This document shows positions 48,029-59,106 of a stretch of DNA of 64,000 nt, one piece after another. Made by a program: the position numbers and the translations under genes. The stretch's first letter is position 1; every line of letters starts with the position of its first letter. Origin of the DNA: Pseudomonas graminis (lineage in GTDB: Bacteria; Pseudomonadota; Gammaproteobacteria; Pseudomonadales; Pseudomonadaceae); assembly GCF_002093745.1 (NCBI RefSeq), contig NZ_MTSB01000007.1, forward strand, positions 62,001-126,000. Reading direction: 5' to 3'. The notes under the pieces were generated by a model. It was not told the DNA's origin. It saw nothing but the letters and a program-made list of their open reading frames with translations, and made no database searches.

Positions 48029-49469
48029 TGTCGGGACCCGAAGCGGGCTGGCGGGCCGGGAGTGCCTTGAAGGCGGCCAGGGCGCGGGCGCGACTTTTGC
48101 TCAGATCGACGATGGGCTTAGGGTAGTCGGCAACGCCAAACAAGCCACCGATGGAGGCGGGGTCGTGGATCTGTTTTTTGTTCAGATCGGCCAGTTCCGG
48201 CAACCAGCGTTTGATGAATACGCCCTCAGGGTCGAACCTTTCCGATTGCGACAACGGATTGAAGATACGGAAATACGGGGCCGAGTCGGTGCCTGTGGAT
48301 GAACTCCACTGCCAGCCGCCGTTGTTCGAGGCCAGATCGCCGTCGATCAGGTGGCGCATGAAGAAGCGCTCGCCTTCGCGCCAGTCGATCAGCAGGTTTT
48401 TAGTGAGAAACATCGCAACGACCATCCTTAGCCGATTGTGCATCCATCCGGTGTCCAGCAACTGACGCATCGCAGCATCAATGATCGGCAGCCCGGTACG
48501 TGCTTCCTGCCAGGCCAGCAGTTCGTCGGGGGCGTCGCGCCATTTGAGTGCTTCGGTTTCCGGCCTGAAGGCGCGATGACGAGACACTCGCGGATAACCC
48601 ACCAGCGTGTGTTTATAGAACTCCCGCCAGAGTAGCTCGTTGATCCAGGTCACGGTGCCGACATCGCCGGTTTCAAACTCACCCTGATTGCTGGCCAGCG
48701 CGGCGTGCAGGCACTGACGTGGCGAAATCACCCCGGCCGCGAGATAGGCCGACAGCTGGCTGGTGCCTGGCTTGGCCGGGAAGTCGCGGTCGGTCTTGTA
48801 ATAGCCGATCTGCTCGTCTGCGAAGGCTGCCATCCGGCGACTGGCTTCGGCTTCGCCTGCAGGCCACAGCTCACGCAGCGTTGTCGATGGCGGGGAAAAA
48901 CCCTTCACCTGATCAGGAACCGTATCGCTGTTTATCGACAGCGGTTGCTGCGCTGAAGGCGCACGCACCAAGCGCGGCATGGCCTCGTGCAGGCGGGAAT
49001 AGCAGACCTTCTTGAACTGGGTGAATACCTGAAAATAATTGCCGGTCTTGGTCAGAACGCTGCCCGGTTTGAACAACAGTTGGTCCAGGTACTGAGCGAC
49101 GTGAATACCGGCTTTTTCCAGCGCCTGCTGTACGGCCTGATCACGACGGGTTTCGTGAATGCCGTATTCCTGATTGAGATGCACGCCCTCGACCTTGAAC
49201 TGTTCGCACAGTGTCGACAGCACTTCAGGCGCCTGGTCCCAGGTGTCGGCTTCGCGAATCAGCAGCGGCACGTTCAGTTTGCCCAGCGCCTGTTGCAGTT
49301 CCACCAGGTTGCGCAGCCAGAAATCCACTTTGCAATCGGCGTCGTCATGGCTGCGCCACTGCGCTGGACTGAGCAGGTACACCGCCAGTGTCGGACCGCG
49401 TTCCATCGCTGCGGTCAGGGCCGTATTGTCGTGAACGCGCAGGTCGCTGCGTAGCCAAATCAGTTGCAT
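48021..49469 (-). CDS. phr: Deoxyribodipyrimidine photolyase
   Basis: A 482-residue class I CPD photolyase. The N-terminal antenna domain starts LIWLRSDLRVHDNTAL. The FAD domain shows WINELLWREFY, GLPIIDAAMRQL, WMHNRLRM and DLASNNGGWQW. It repairs UV-induced pyrimidine dimers with blue light. It is preceded by the MerR-type regulator with a 9-bp gap. Confidence 0.96.
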   Translation of the reverse strand: MQLIWLRSDLRVHDNTALTAAMERGPTLAVYLLSPAQWRSHDDADCKVDFWLRNLVELQQALGKLNVPLLIREADTWDQAPEVLSTLCEQFKVEGVHLNQEYGIHETRRDQAVQQALEKAGIHVAQYLDQLLFKPGSVLTKTGNYFQVFTQFKKVCYSRLHEAMPRLVRAPSAQQPLSINSDTVPDQVKGFSPPSTTLRELWPAGEAEASRRMAAFADEQIGYYKTDRDFPAKPGTSQLSAYLAAGVISPRQCLHAALASNQGEFETGDVGTVTWINELLWREFYKHTLVGYPRVSRHRAFRPETEALKWRDAPDELLAWQEARTGLPIIDAAMRQLLDTGWMHNRLRMVVAMFLTKNLLIDWREGERFFMRHLIDGDLASNNGGWQWSSSTGTDSAPYFRIFNPLSQSERFDPEGVFIKRWLPELADLNKKQIHDPASIGGLFGVADYPKPIVDLSKSRARALAAFKALPARQPASGPDNG

Positions 49470-49478
49470 GGGAAGTCC

Positions 49479-50396
49479 TTAGATAAGTCCGAGCCTGCCT
49501 AGCTCGATCTGAGCGCTGAGCGCGTCATGGGCGAGGGTCAGCCCCGTTATCTCGTCTGCATGTACGAGCAATTCGGCATGATGGATCTGCACCGTTGGTC
49601 CGCCGAGCACCACAGGGCAGGTGATGTTGGCCAGCAGCCGTGGCAGTTGGGCGATGTTCAGTGCCTTGCTGGAGTACAGCAGGATGCCGCGCGGCTTCAG
49701 GTATTCGGCGGCCAGTGCCAGTTCACCGACAGGCAGCGGCCAGTCGAACACTTCCACCGGGCAATCGGCGCTGCTCACGAGCCAGGCCGCGAGCCACAAA
49801 TGGGGTTCGAGTGGCAGATCGGACTGGTTGACCAGCAACAACGGGCTGCCGCTGAGCTGGCGATTGTTGTGATAGATCCGCGCACCGAATTTGCTGCGCA
49901 GCCACGAGTAGAAAAAGGTGCGTTCCAGCCGTGCGCCGAACTTGCCTTGCCAGCGCTGTTCCAGTTCGGCCAGCAGTGGCAACAGCAGTTGTTCGCACAA
50001 CGTGCGCGGCGGGTACAGCGCCATCGCCTGATTGAACACGTCATCGACACGGCGTTCGGCCAGTTCGCCGATTGCGATCAGCAGCGTCTGACGCAGGGCG
50101 TCCCAATCGTTGGTAGGGGGCAGGGCATCCTGAAGGTTGTCATCGATCAGGCCTTTGACCTGGCTGACGGACACGCCACGGTTCAGCCACGTCAGGATCT
50201 TCATGACCCTCTGGACGTGGTCGTCCGAATACAGTCGATGACCTTTGGCCGTGCGGTGCGGGACGATCAGGCCGTAACGCCGCTCCCAGGCACGCAAGGT
50301 GACCGCGTTGACGCCGGTCTGCCGTGCGACTTCCCGAATCGGCAGCCAGTCGCCCGGCAGCTCGGTGTCTGTTTCTGCTTCATTCATGAGTGTCAA
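49479..50396 (-). CDS. MerR-family regulator, LitR/CarH-like without cobalamin site
   Basis: A 305-residue regulator. A MerR winged helix at about 17-86 (REVARQTGVNAVTLRAWERR, then HRLYSDDHVQRV) is followed by a helical domain and a Rossmann-like C-terminal domain as in CarH. The cobalamin-ligand signature (H-x-x-G after a conserved start) and the Glu-His pair of the helical cap are absent: the equivalent regions read RLERTFFYSW and WLVSSADCPVEVF. This matches what is called class II LitR, which I recall as controlling light-induced phr and ufaM genes in P. putida. It overlaps the upstream gene by 4 bp, so it is autoregulated if it controls this operon. Confidence 0.88.
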   Translation of the reverse strand: MTLMNEAETDTELPGDWLPIREVARQTGVNAVTLRAWERRYGLIVPHRTAKGHRLYSDDHVQRVMKILTWLNRGVSVSQVKGLIDDNLQDALPPTNDWDALRQTLLIAIGELAERRVDDVFNQAMALYPPRTLCEQLLLPLLAELEQRWQGKFGARLERTFFYSWLRSKFGARIYHNNRQLSGSPLLLVNQSDLPLEPHLWLAAWLVSSADCPVEVFDWPLPVGELALAAEYLKPRGILLYSSKALNIAQLPRLLANITCPVVLGGPTVQIHHAELLVHADEITGLTLAHDALSAQIELGRLGLI

Positions 50397-51355
50397 ATCG
50401 CATTTCGCAGGCTGAGGTTTTCCGGGTGAGGTTGCATGTACACCTGTAGCGCCACGTAGGGGTCAGGGTGTTGGCGAAAATGATGTTTGAGCAGGGTCAG
50501 CGGCACGATCAACGGCACGATGCCTTGATGGTATTGGCTGATCACCTGCTGGATTTCCTGCTTGTCCTCGCTGCTGATGGTCTGTTTGAGGTAGCCGCAC
50601 AGGTGTTGCAGGACATTGGTGTGGGTGCTGCGGGTGGCGCACTTTTTCAGTGCTGACATCAGTTCGCTGAAGTAGAGCGGGGCGATGTCGTTTGGATCGC
50701 TGCGGCCCATACTGCCCAGCATCTTGCCCAGCGCCTTGTATTGCACCGGGTCATTGGCCATCAGTTGGTACTTGTAGCGTGAGTGAAATTCGGTCAGCGC
50801 CCGACGAGTGATGCCGTTTTTCAGCAATTGCTGCCAGGCGGCGTAGGCAAACACACGGGTCACGAAGTTTTCGCGCAGCACGGCGTCGTTGAGACGTCCG
50901 TCTTCCTCGACCGGCAGGTTGGGATGACGCTCGCAAAAAGCCTGCGCATAGATCCCACGACCGCCGCCATCGACCGGCGCACCGTTTTCACGGTAAACCT
51001 TGACCCGCTCAAGGCCGCAAGACGGGGATTTCTGCATGAAGATGTAACCACAGATATCGCCCAGCTCTTCGGCCATCTGTATGCCGTAATCCGCGAGGGC
51101 TTCGGTGACATCCAGTTCGCGGTTGACCGTGCCGAGCGCTTTGGGGTTCTCGGCATCGCCCACCAGCCTGATCGGCTCACGCGGGATGCCCATGCCGATA
51201 GCGACTTCAGGGCAGGCCTGAACAAAATCGAAGTACTTGCTTAGCGCCTGCGTACACAGATGAGATTCCTTGTGCCCGCCATTGAAACGAACCTCGGCGC
51301 CCATCAGGCAGGCACTGATGCCAAGTTTGGGTTTTTCCATTGCAGGCATGGGCAT
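50393..51355 (-). CDS. DUF523 and DUF1722 domain protein (YbgA-like)
   Basis: A 320-residue protein. The DUF523 domain at about 8-150 (LGISACLMGAEVRFNGGHK, then QKSPSCGLERVKVY) is followed by DUF1722/YbgA at about 190-305 (SRYKYQLMANDPVQYKALG). In many bacteria this protein is encoded beside photolyase, which suggests a part in photo-stress response, but its reaction is unknown. It is the first gene of the operon; the promoter and operators lie at 51376-51438. Confidence 0.9.
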   Translation of the reverse strand: MPMPAMEKPKLGISACLMGAEVRFNGGHKESHLCTQALSKYFDFVQACPEVAIGMGIPREPIRLVGDAENPKALGTVNRELDVTEALADYGIQMAEELGDICGYIFMQKSPSCGLERVKVYRENGAPVDGGGRGIYAQAFCERHPNLPVEEDGRLNDAVLRENFVTRVFAYAAWQQLLKNGITRRALTEFHSRYKYQLMANDPVQYKALGKMLGSMGRSDPNDIAPLYFSELMSALKKCATRSTHTNVLQHLCGYLKQTISSEDKQEIQQVISQYHQGIVPLIVPLTLLKHHFRQHPDPYVALQVYMQPHPENLSLRNAI

Positions 51356-51375
51356 CGATCACCTCTACAGAAGAC

Positions 51376-51438
51376 TTGTACAGATGAGTGGTTCTGTACA
51401 ACTTGTCCTCATCATAGGGGGATAGGTATACAAGTCAA
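51376..51438 (-). promoter_or_regulatory. Promoter and inverted-repeat operator of the photolyase operon
   Basis: On the minus strand TTGACT (51433-51438) and TATGAT (51411-51416) are 16 bp apart, a good sigma-70 promoter. Just downstream TTGTACAG and CTGTACAA (51394-51401 and 51376-51383) form a perfect 8-bp inverted repeat with a 10-bp spacer, and a related TTGTATAC lies in the promoter spacer. Position after the -10 box fits repression by the MerR-type protein of the operon. Confidence 0.7.
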
Positions 51439-51567
51439 ATTCTTTGTAGAGGGTTTTGAAGACTGCTTCCAACTGGCTGGAGCCAATGCCTCTGCGCTGG
51501 AATCGTCACGAACTGCATGCGGAGGCGGAGCATCGACACGATAATCATCTGAATCCACGCAAACCGG

Positions 51568-52820
<1,253 letters not shown>

Positions 52821-53056
52821 TCTTCTTGTTTGGTATAAGTTGCAGTGGTTTTAGACGCTGCGCGTTGAGTCACATTGCACCCCGCGGGGTCGAACCGTTC
52901 AGTCAATCGGGCAGGCCTGCCGCCAAGGCTGCGATCCCTCCCGGTGTGGCCTATCTTTAGCTGACAGTGTCGTCATCCGGACGCGCGTCACGGGTAGCGT
53001 CATGGATAAAGATAAGACTACTCAATCGTCACGTACGCCACGCGAGGTTATCTGCC

Positions 53057-53959
53057 ATGCACATATTGCTGACCGGTGGTACTGGTCTGATAGGACGGGC
53101 GCTCTGCCGTTTCTGGTCCGCTCAGGGGCACGAACTGACAGTGTGGAGCCGAAAGCCTGCTGACGTTGCCGAGTTGTGCGGTCCCTCGGTCCGGGGCATC
53201 GCCCGGTTTGATGAGCTGGGCGCTCAGCAGGTGGATGCAATCATCAACCTGGCGGGCGCGCCGATTGCTGATCGCCCCTGGACCCGCAAACGCCGTCTGC
53301 TGTTGTGGGAAAGTCGTATCGGCCTGACCGAGCAGTTGCTGACATGGCTGGGCACCCGCGCGCAAAAGCCGGCAGTGATGATTTCCGGTTCTGCCGTCGG
53401 GTGGTATGGCAACTGTGGCGAGCGCGAAATCGACGAAACCTCGCCGCCTGCCAAAGAAGACTTTGCCAGCCAGTTGTGCAACGCCTGGGAAGAAACCGCA
53501 TTGCGTGCCGAGTCACAGGGCGTGCGTGTGGTGCTGATACGCACCGGTCTGGTGTTGTCGGATCGCGCCGGCTTCCTGCAACGCCTGTTGCCGCCTTTCA
53601 GGTTCGGCATGGGCGGGCCTATCGGCAACGGCAGGCAGTGGATGCCGTGGGTTCACATCGATGATCAAATTGCGGCGATCGATTTTCTGTTGAATCTGAA
53701 TGAAGCAAAAGGTCCCTATAATGTGTGTGCGCCATCACCGGTGCGCAATCATCAGTTTGCCAAGACACTGGCCGGTATTCTGCACCGACCCGCGTTCATG
53801 CCCATGCCTGCGCTGGCCCTGAAAGTATTGCTGGGTGAGCTTTCGGTATTGCTCCTCGGCGGTCAACGCGCCCGGCCGGAGCGTTTGCAGGAAGCCGGTT
53901 TCACGTTTAGATACACCGAACTCGACACTGCCCTGCAGGAATTGCTGGGCCGCCACTGA
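53057..53959 (+). CDS. TIGR01777 family NAD-dependent epimerase-like protein (YfcH-like)
   Basis: A 300-residue SDR-fold protein. It has [28 protein letters not shown] and [14 protein letters not shown] in place of a classical active site, and the DUF1731 C-terminus ([14 protein letters not shown]). Function is not established. The ATG at 53057 begins the conserved fold. The gene is 23 bp upstream of hemH and probably co-transcribed. Confidence 0.92.
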   Translation: MHILLTGGTGLIGRALCRFWSAQGHELTVWSRKPADVAELCGPSVRGIARFDELGAQQVDAIINLAGAPIADRPWTRKRRLLLWESRIGLTEQLLTWLGTRAQKPAVMISGSAVGWYGNCGEREIDETSPPAKEDFASQLCNAWEETALRAESQGVRVVLIRTGLVLSDRAGFLQRLLPPFRFGMGGPIGNGRQWMPWVHIDDQIAAIDFLLNLNEAKGPYNVCAPSPVRNHQFAKTLAGILHRPAFMPMPALALKVLLGELSVLLLGGQRARPERLQEAGFTFRYTELDTALQELLGRH

Positions 53960-53982
53960 AAGCCTTTGAAATAGGATGTTGC

Positions 53983-55005
53983 ATGACCGATCACGCTTTG
54001 TTGCTGGTCAATCTGGGTTCGCCTGCTTCTACTCAAGTGGCCGACGTGCGCAGTTATTTGAACCAGTTCCTGATGGACCCGTATGTGATCGACCTGCCGT
54101 GGCCTGTGCGCAGGCTGCTGGTGTCGCTGATTCTGGTCAAGCGGCCGGAGCAATCGGCACATGCCTATGCCTCCATCTGGTGGGACGAAGGCTCGCCGCT
54201 GGTGGTGTTGAGCAAGCGTTTGCAGGCGGCGATGAAAAAAGAATGGTCGCACGGGCCGGTCGAGCTGGCGATGCGTTACGGCGAGCCGTCCATTGAAACC
54301 GTGCTGACGCGTTTGTCAGAGCAAGGCTTCAAGAAAGTGACGCTTGCTCCGCTTTACCCGCAGTTCGCTGACAGCACCGTGACCACTGTTATCGAAGAAG
54401 CCAAGCGTGTGGTGCGTGCCAAATCGCTGAAGGTGCAGTTCTCGGTGTTGCAACCGTTCTACGACCAGCCCGAATACCTGAGTGCGCTGGTAGAAAGTGT
54501 ACGTCCGCATCTGGAGCAGGCTTACGACCATCTGTTGCTGAGTTTTCACGGCTTGCCTGAGCGGCACCTGCACAAGCTCGACCCGACCGGCAAGCACTGC
54601 CTGAAGGACGATTGCTGCATGACCGCGCCTGCCGAGGTGCTCGCCACCTGCTACCGCGCGCAGTGCATACAGTCGGCTGCGGCGTTCGCCAAACGCATGG
54701 GCATTCCCGATGGCAAATGGTCGGTGTCGTTCCAGTCACGTCTCGGACGCGCCAAGTGGATCGAACCCTACACTGAAGCGCACCTCGACGAGCTGGCGGC
54801 GCAAGGCGTGAAAAAGCTGCTGGTCATGTGCCCGGCCTTTGTGGCTGATTGCATCGAGACGCTGGAAGAGATCGGCGACCGTGGTGCCGAGCAGTTCAAG
54901 GAAGCGGGCGGCGAGGAACTGATACTGATTCCCTGCCTGAACGACGACCCGAACTGGGCGAAAGAGCTGAACCGACTGTGCGAGCGCGCGCCGTTGATGC
55001 TGTAA
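53983..55005 (+). CDS. hemH: Ferrochelatase
   Basis: A 340-residue enzyme. It has [20 protein letters not shown], the metal-site histidine in [13 protein letters not shown] and the C-terminal acidic metal path (SDxxE replaced by the form [13 protein letters not shown]). It inserts iron into protoporphyrin IX at the inner membrane. A cysteine-rich patch (KHCLKDDCC and ATCYRAQC) lies in the middle; whether it holds a metal cluster is open. Confidence 0.95.
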   Translation: MTDHALLLVNLGSPASTQVADVRSYLNQFLMDPYVIDLPWPVRRLLVSLILVKRPEQSAHAYASIWWDEGSPLVVLSKRLQAAMKKEWSHGPVELAMRYGEPSIETVLTRLSEQGFKKVTLAPLYPQFADSTVTTVIEEAKRVVRAKSLKVQFSVLQPFYDQPEYLSALVESVRPHLEQAYDHLLLSFHGLPERHLHKLDPTGKHCLKDDCCMTAPAEVLATCYRAQCIQSAAAFAKRMGIPDGKWSVSFQSRLGRAKWIEPYTEAHLDELAAQGVKKLLVMCPAFVADCIETLEEIGDRGAEQFKEAGGEELILIPCLNDDPNWAKELNRLCERAPLML

Positions 55006-55011
55006 CACGCC

Positions 55012-55100
55012 GCACATCCGGCGCGGACGCAGAGCGTCCGGAACGGCATGCCTAAACGGAGCGGAGGCACGAGAACCGACACTTCTCGTTCCTCACGCAC
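55012..55100. repeat. Extragenic repeat related to the 100-bp array
   Basis: It holds GGACGCAGAGCGTCCGGAAC, the same hairpin as in each unit of 58734-59100. In inverse order it also holds CTCGTTCCTCACGC, the complement of another part of that unit. It sits between the convergent hemH and uraA genes. Confidence 0.65.
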
Positions 55101-55106
55101 CCGTCA

Positions 55107-56384
55107 TCACAGCAACTGATCATCCGGCTTGTTGTTTTTCCAGCTGTCGTGCCCCGGCAGGATCAGGTTCAGGATGATCGCGGTGATGGCGCACAGGGCA
55201 ATGCCTTTCAGGCCGAAATCGTTCGGGCCGTTGCCGGTGCCGATCAGCACGCCGCCGATGCCGAATACCAGCGTCACCGAAACAATCACCAGATTGCGTG
55301 CCTCGGCCAGGTCGATCTTGTGGCGGATCAGCGTGTTCATGCCCACCGCAGCGATCGAACCGAACAGCAGGCACAGAATGCCGCCCATCACCGGCACCGG
55401 AATGCTTTGCAGCAGCGCGCCGAACTTGCCGATAAAGGCCAGGGTGATTGCGAAGAACGACGCCCAGATCATGATTTGCGGGTTGTAGTTCTTGGTCAGC
55501 ATCACGGCGCCCGTCACTTCGGCGTACGTGGTGTTGGGCGGGCCGCCGAACAGGCCGGCAACCGTGGTGGCAACGCCGTCACCGAACAGCGTGCGATGCA
55601 GGCCCGGTTTTTTCAGGTAATCGCGCCCGGTCACGCTACCGACCGCAATCACGCCGCCAATGTGTTCGATGGCCGGGGCCAGTGCCACCGGGACGATGAA
55701 CAGAATCGCCTGCCAGTTGAATTCAGGTGCGGTGAAGTGCGGCAGGGCCAGCCAGGCCGCGTCGGCAATCTTCTTTGTGTCGACCACGCCGAAGTAGAAC
55801 GACAGCGCGAAACCCACCAGCACGCCGGAGATGATCGGCACCAGACGGAAAATGCCTTTGCCGAACACCGCCACGATCAACGTCGTCAGCAGTGCAGGCA
55901 TCGAAATCAGCATGGCGGTCTGGTACGGAATCAGCACGACGCCATCCCCGGTCTTGCCCATCGCCATGTTGGCCGCAATCGGCGCCATCGCCAGACCGAT
56001 CGAAATGATCACCGGCCCGATGACCACGGGCGGCAGCAGTCGGTCGATGAACCCGGTGCCTTTGATTTTGACCGCCAGGCCCAGAAACGTATAAACAAAG
56101 CCTGCCGCCATGACGCCGCCCATGGTCGCCGCCAGACCGAACTGGCCCTTGGCGAGGATGATCGGGGTGATGAACGCGAAGCTCGATGCCAGGAAGACCG
56201 GCACCTGACGTCCTGTGACGATCTGAAACAACAGCGTGCCCAGACCCGCCGTGAACAGCGCCACGTTAGGATCAAGCCCGGTAATCAGCGGCATCAGCAC
56301 CAGCGCGCCGAATGCCACGAACAGCATTTGCGCCCCGGAAAGGATCGTGCGCCACAGTGGATCGTTGAACTCCTGCTGCGTCAT
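55107..56384 (-). CDS. uraA: Uracil permease (nucleobase:cation symporter-2)
   Basis: A 425-residue membrane protein with about fourteen helices. It has the family segments SSFAFITPI near the start, and in helices 8-10 IEHIGGVIAVG and GLFGGPPNTTYAEVTGAV, the latter marking uracil rather than xanthine permeases. It imports uracil with a proton. The ATG at 56384 lies 4 bp after the upp stop, so uracil uptake and its conversion to UMP form one operon. Confidence 0.93.
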   Translation of the reverse strand: MTQQEFNDPLWRTILSGAQMLFVAFGALVLMPLITGLDPNVALFTAGLGTLLFQIVTGRQVPVFLASSFAFITPIILAKGQFGLAATMGGVMAAGFVYTFLGLAVKIKGTGFIDRLLPPVVIGPVIISIGLAMAPIAANMAMGKTGDGVVLIPYQTAMLISMPALLTTLIVAVFGKGIFRLVPIISGVLVGFALSFYFGVVDTKKIADAAWLALPHFTAPEFNWQAILFIVPVALAPAIEHIGGVIAVGSVTGRDYLKKPGLHRTLFGDGVATTVAGLFGGPPNTTYAEVTGAVMLTKNYNPQIMIWASFFAITLAFIGKFGALLQSIPVPVMGGILCLLFGSIAAVGMNTLIRHKIDLAEARNLVIVSVTLVFGIGGVLIGTGNGPNDFGLKGIALCAITAIILNLILPGHDSWKNNKPDDQLL

Positions 56385-56388
56385 CGGG

Positions 56389-57027
56389 TTACGCGTCCTT
56401 CTGTTTGGTGCCGAAAATCTTGTCACCGGCATCGCCCAGGCCCGGAATGATATAGCCGTGTTCGTTAAGGCGTTCATCGATAGACGCGGTGTAGATCATC
56501 ACGTCCGGGTGGGCCTTTTCTACCACCGCAATGCCTTCCGGCGCAGCGACCAGCACCATCGCACGGATTTCCTTGCAACCGGCCTTCTTGAGCAGGTCAA
56601 TGGTCGCAACCATCGAGCTGCCCGTGGCCAGCATCGGGTCGATGATCATGGCCAGACGCTCGTCGATTTCCGGCACCAGTTTTTCCAGGTATGTATGGGC
56701 CTGCAGGGTTTCTTCGTTGCGGGCAACGCCCACCGCGCTGACCTTGGCGCCCGGAATCAGGCTGAGTACGCCATCGAGCATGCCGATGCCTGCACGCAAG
56801 ATGGGCACGACAGTGATTTTCTTGCCGGCGATTTTCTCGACCGATACCGTACCGGCCCAGCCCTGAATATCGTAGTTTTCAAGGGTAAGGTCGGCCGTTG
56901 CTTCATAAGTAAGCAACGCGCCCACTTCCTGAGCCAGCTCACGGAAATTCTTGGTGCTGATGTCGGCGCGGCGCATTAGGCCGAGCTTGTGGCGGATCAG
57001 CGGGTGACGGATTTCACGAATGGGCAT
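56389..57027 (-). CDS. upp: Uracil phosphoribosyltransferase
   Basis: A 212-residue enzyme. It has [12 protein letters not shown] at the start, the PRPP-binding [17 protein letters not shown] and the C-terminal uracil-binding [10 protein letters not shown]. It makes UMP from uracil and PRPP. It is in one operon with uraA and divergent from hpt. Confidence 0.97.
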   Translation of the reverse strand: MPIREIRHPLIRHKLGLMRRADISTKNFRELAQEVGALLTYEATADLTLENYDIQGWAGTVSVEKIAGKKITVVPILRAGIGMLDGVLSLIPGAKVSAVGVARNEETLQAHTYLEKLVPEIDERLAMIIDPMLATGSSMVATIDLLKKAGCKEIRAMVLVAAPEGIAVVEKAHPDVMIYTASIDERLNEHGYIIPGLGDAGDKIFGTKQKDA

Positions 57028-57235
57028 GGGGAAAAGCTCCAGCGGGGCAAAAAATCGGTCTAGATTAATCTATTCAGCTGTTACTGTCTTACGGCACGTG
57101 CAGTATTGTCTCGAAGCCTGGACGTTCGCAGCTTTTAGAAGACACTCGCAACGTTAGTCCAGAATCGCTTGCTCTGGCTTGAACGGATGCGTACCTTTGC
57201 CCGCTTTTCTTGAACCGCCTTACCTGGAGAGCGTC

Positions 57236-57793
57236 ATGTCCGCTGATCTCGAGCATATCCGTCAAATCATGCGCGAGGCTGACTGCCTGTACACCGAGGC
57301 TGAAGTCGATGCTGCCATTGCCCGTGTCGGCGCGCAGATCAATGCCGAACTGGCAGACCGCAACCCGGTTGTGTTCTGTGTCATGAATGGCGGCCTGATT
57401 TTTTCCGGCAAGCTGCTCACTCATCTGAACTTTCCGCTGGAAGCGTCCTACCTGCACGCGACGCGTTATCGCAACGAAACCACGGGAGGCGACCTGTTCT
57501 GGAAAGCCAAGCCGGAAGTCTCGTTCATCGACCGTGACGTGCTGATCATCGACGACATCCTCGATGAAGGGCACACCCTGGGCGCGATCATCGACTTCTG
57601 CAAACACGCCGGTGCCCGTGCTGTACACACCGCTGTGCTGATCGACAAAGACCACGACCGCAAGGCCCGCCCGGACCTGAAAGCCGATTACGTGGGGCTG
57701 CCGTGCATTGACCGTTACATCTTCGGTTTCGGCATGGACTACAAAGGCTACTGGCGCAATGCTGCCGGTATCTATGCGGTCAAGGGGATGTAA
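57236..57793 (+). CDS. hpt: Hypoxanthine-guanine phosphoribosyltransferase
   Basis: A 185-residue enzyme. It has VVFCVMNGGLIFSGKLL, the PRPP-binding DRDVLIIDDILDEGHTL, and DYVGLPCIDRYIFGFGMDY. It salvages hypoxanthine and guanine. The ATG at 57236 is preceded by TGGAGAG at a good distance; a frame open further upstream does not resemble the family. Divergent from upp, with about 200 bp of shared promoter region. Confidence 0.94.
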   Translation: MSADLEHIRQIMREADCLYTEAEVDAAIARVGAQINAELADRNPVVFCVMNGGLIFSGKLLTHLNFPLEASYLHATRYRNETTGGDLFWKAKPEVSFIDRDVLIIDDILDEGHTLGAIIDFCKHAGARAVHTAVLIDKDHDRKARPDLKADYVGLPCIDRYIFGFGMDYKGYWRNAAGIYAVKGM

Positions 57794-57873
57794 GGCATTC
57801 TGACGGCCGCCTCCTTGAAGAGCCTCTTCGAAAAGAGCGCGGTCGTCGATTCGCAATTACCTGGAAGTCCTTA

Positions 57874-58377
57874 ATGAAGCTCCTGATTCCCGGCGCTGTG
57901 GCGTTGGTGCTGTTCTCTGGTCTGACAGTTGCAGCGCCTGCTGCGCCGGCATCGGCCAGCCCCCTGCATGACCAATACCTGCCACCGGATGACCTGAGCC
58001 TGCGCGAGGGCGCGCCGGAACAGCAACAACTGATGCAGGTCACCGAATACACGATTGTTGCCGGCAACCAGCGGCAATCCAGTCAGCAGCCCATTCCGGT
58101 GACGTCGCCATTATCGCTGCGCCTCAAGGGGAAGTCGCTGAACAAGGGGGCGTCGATCTCTCAGGTGCTGGTGCATTTTGACGGCGGCGAAAGTAAAAGC
58201 CTGAAAAAGCCCACCTATGACGAGCCGTCCCGCACCCTGACACTTTATTACCCGTTGTCTCAGTATCGTGTGCTGGTGGACCTGCTGCGTAATGAAAAGG
58301 TGTATTGCCAGTACCTGAGCTACGCCAACGGCCATATCTGGGCCGATCTGCACACCACATCAGCACGTACGCGTTGA
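57874..58377 (+). CDS. Conserved periplasmic hypothetical protein
   Basis: A 167-residue protein with a signal peptide (about 1-22, hydrophobic run ALVLFSGLTV followed by an Ala-rich cleavage region). The mature part is rich in Ser, Gln and Leu and predicted to form strands (QVLVHFDGGE, TLTLYYPLSQYRVLVDLL). I do not recognise a family of known function. It lies between hpt and a PA4642-like gene, in the same order as I recall in P. aeruginosa. Confidence 0.75.
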   Translation: MKLLIPGAVALVLFSGLTVAAPAAPASASPLHDQYLPPDDLSLREGAPEQQQLMQVTEYTIVAGNQRQSSQQPIPVTSPLSLRLKGKSLNKGASISQVLVHFDGGESKSLKKPTYDEPSRTLTLYYPLSQYRVLVDLLRNEKVYCQYLSYANGHIWADLHTTSARTR

Positions 58378-58443
58378 GCCGCCCGCTCGCAGGGGGGTAA
58401 ACTGCCCGCCCGTGAAAGTGTCTGCGACCCGCTGGAGCCTGCA

Positions 58444-58731
58444 ATGCGTAAAGATAAAAAACAGTTGATTGGGGATGAGATCGGCGACGAGCAGATCAAG
58501 TTGTTCCTGAACTTCGAACCGTACGATGCTACCTCGCCGTCGCTGCACAAACTGATCAAGGCCTATCGCGGGCTGCGTATCAATGATTTCGAGCGCTTTC
58601 TGGTGTTCTTCAAGGAAGCGGGCCATGACTTCGAGGGCAAGGACGAGCAGGGCAACGACTTTATCGCCCTGATCAAGGATCAGCGCAATGCCGACGAATA
58701 CATCGAACTGATCGAAAAAGCCCGTAAGTAA
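58444..58731 (+). CDS. PA4642-family small cytoplasmic protein
   Basis: A 95-residue, highly charged protein beginning MRKDKKQLIGDEIGDEQIKL and ending in a Lys/Glu-rich helix. It matches my memory of the PA4642 family, conserved in Pseudomonas and of unknown function. GGAGCC lies about 8 bp before the ATG. The tandem repeat array begins 3 bp after its stop. Confidence 0.8.
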   Translation: MRKDKKQLIGDEIGDEQIKLFLNFEPYDATSPSLHKLIKAYRGLRINDFERFLVFFKEAGHDFEGKDEQGNDFIALIKDQRNADEYIELIEKARK

Positions 58732-58733
58732 TC

Positions 58734-59100
58734 TCGTGCCAATACACCGCATTGCCAGGGCTGGACGCAGAGCGTCCGGAACTGCATTCCCACGCGGAGC
58801 GTGAGGAACGAGAGGTGTGCAAGAGGATGCCTATCGTGCCAATGCTCTGCGTTGGCAAAACTGGACGCAGAGCGTCCGGAACTGCATTCCCACGCGGAGC
58901 GTGAGGAACGAGAGGTGTGCAAGAGGATGCCTATCGTGCCAATGCTCTGCGTTGGCAAAACTGGACGCAGAGCGTCCGGAACTGCATTCCCACGCGGAGC
59001 GTGAGGAACGAGAGGTGCGTAAGAGGATGCCTATCGTGCCAATGCTCCGCGTTGGCATGCCGTTCGTGACGCTATTCCCATCAGAGCGTGGGGACGATAG
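58734..59100. repeat. Tandem array of 100-bp units
   Basis: Units begin at 58734, 58834, 58934 and 59034, each with TCGTGCCAATG (the first slightly changed), exactly 100 bp apart; the last is partial and diverges. Units two and three are almost identical. Each contains a GGACGCAGAGCGTCC hairpin and a CCCACGCGGAGCGTGAGG element. All frames are open through it only because of the repeat, so the apparent proteins are not taken as genes. Related single copies are at 42540-42671 and 55012-55100. Confidence 0.9.
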
Positions 59101-59106
59101 TTGCAG

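Noticed and set aside
58734..59100. CRISPR-like array
   Set aside because: The whole 100-bp unit is conserved, with no unique spacers between short repeats, and no cas gene is present.
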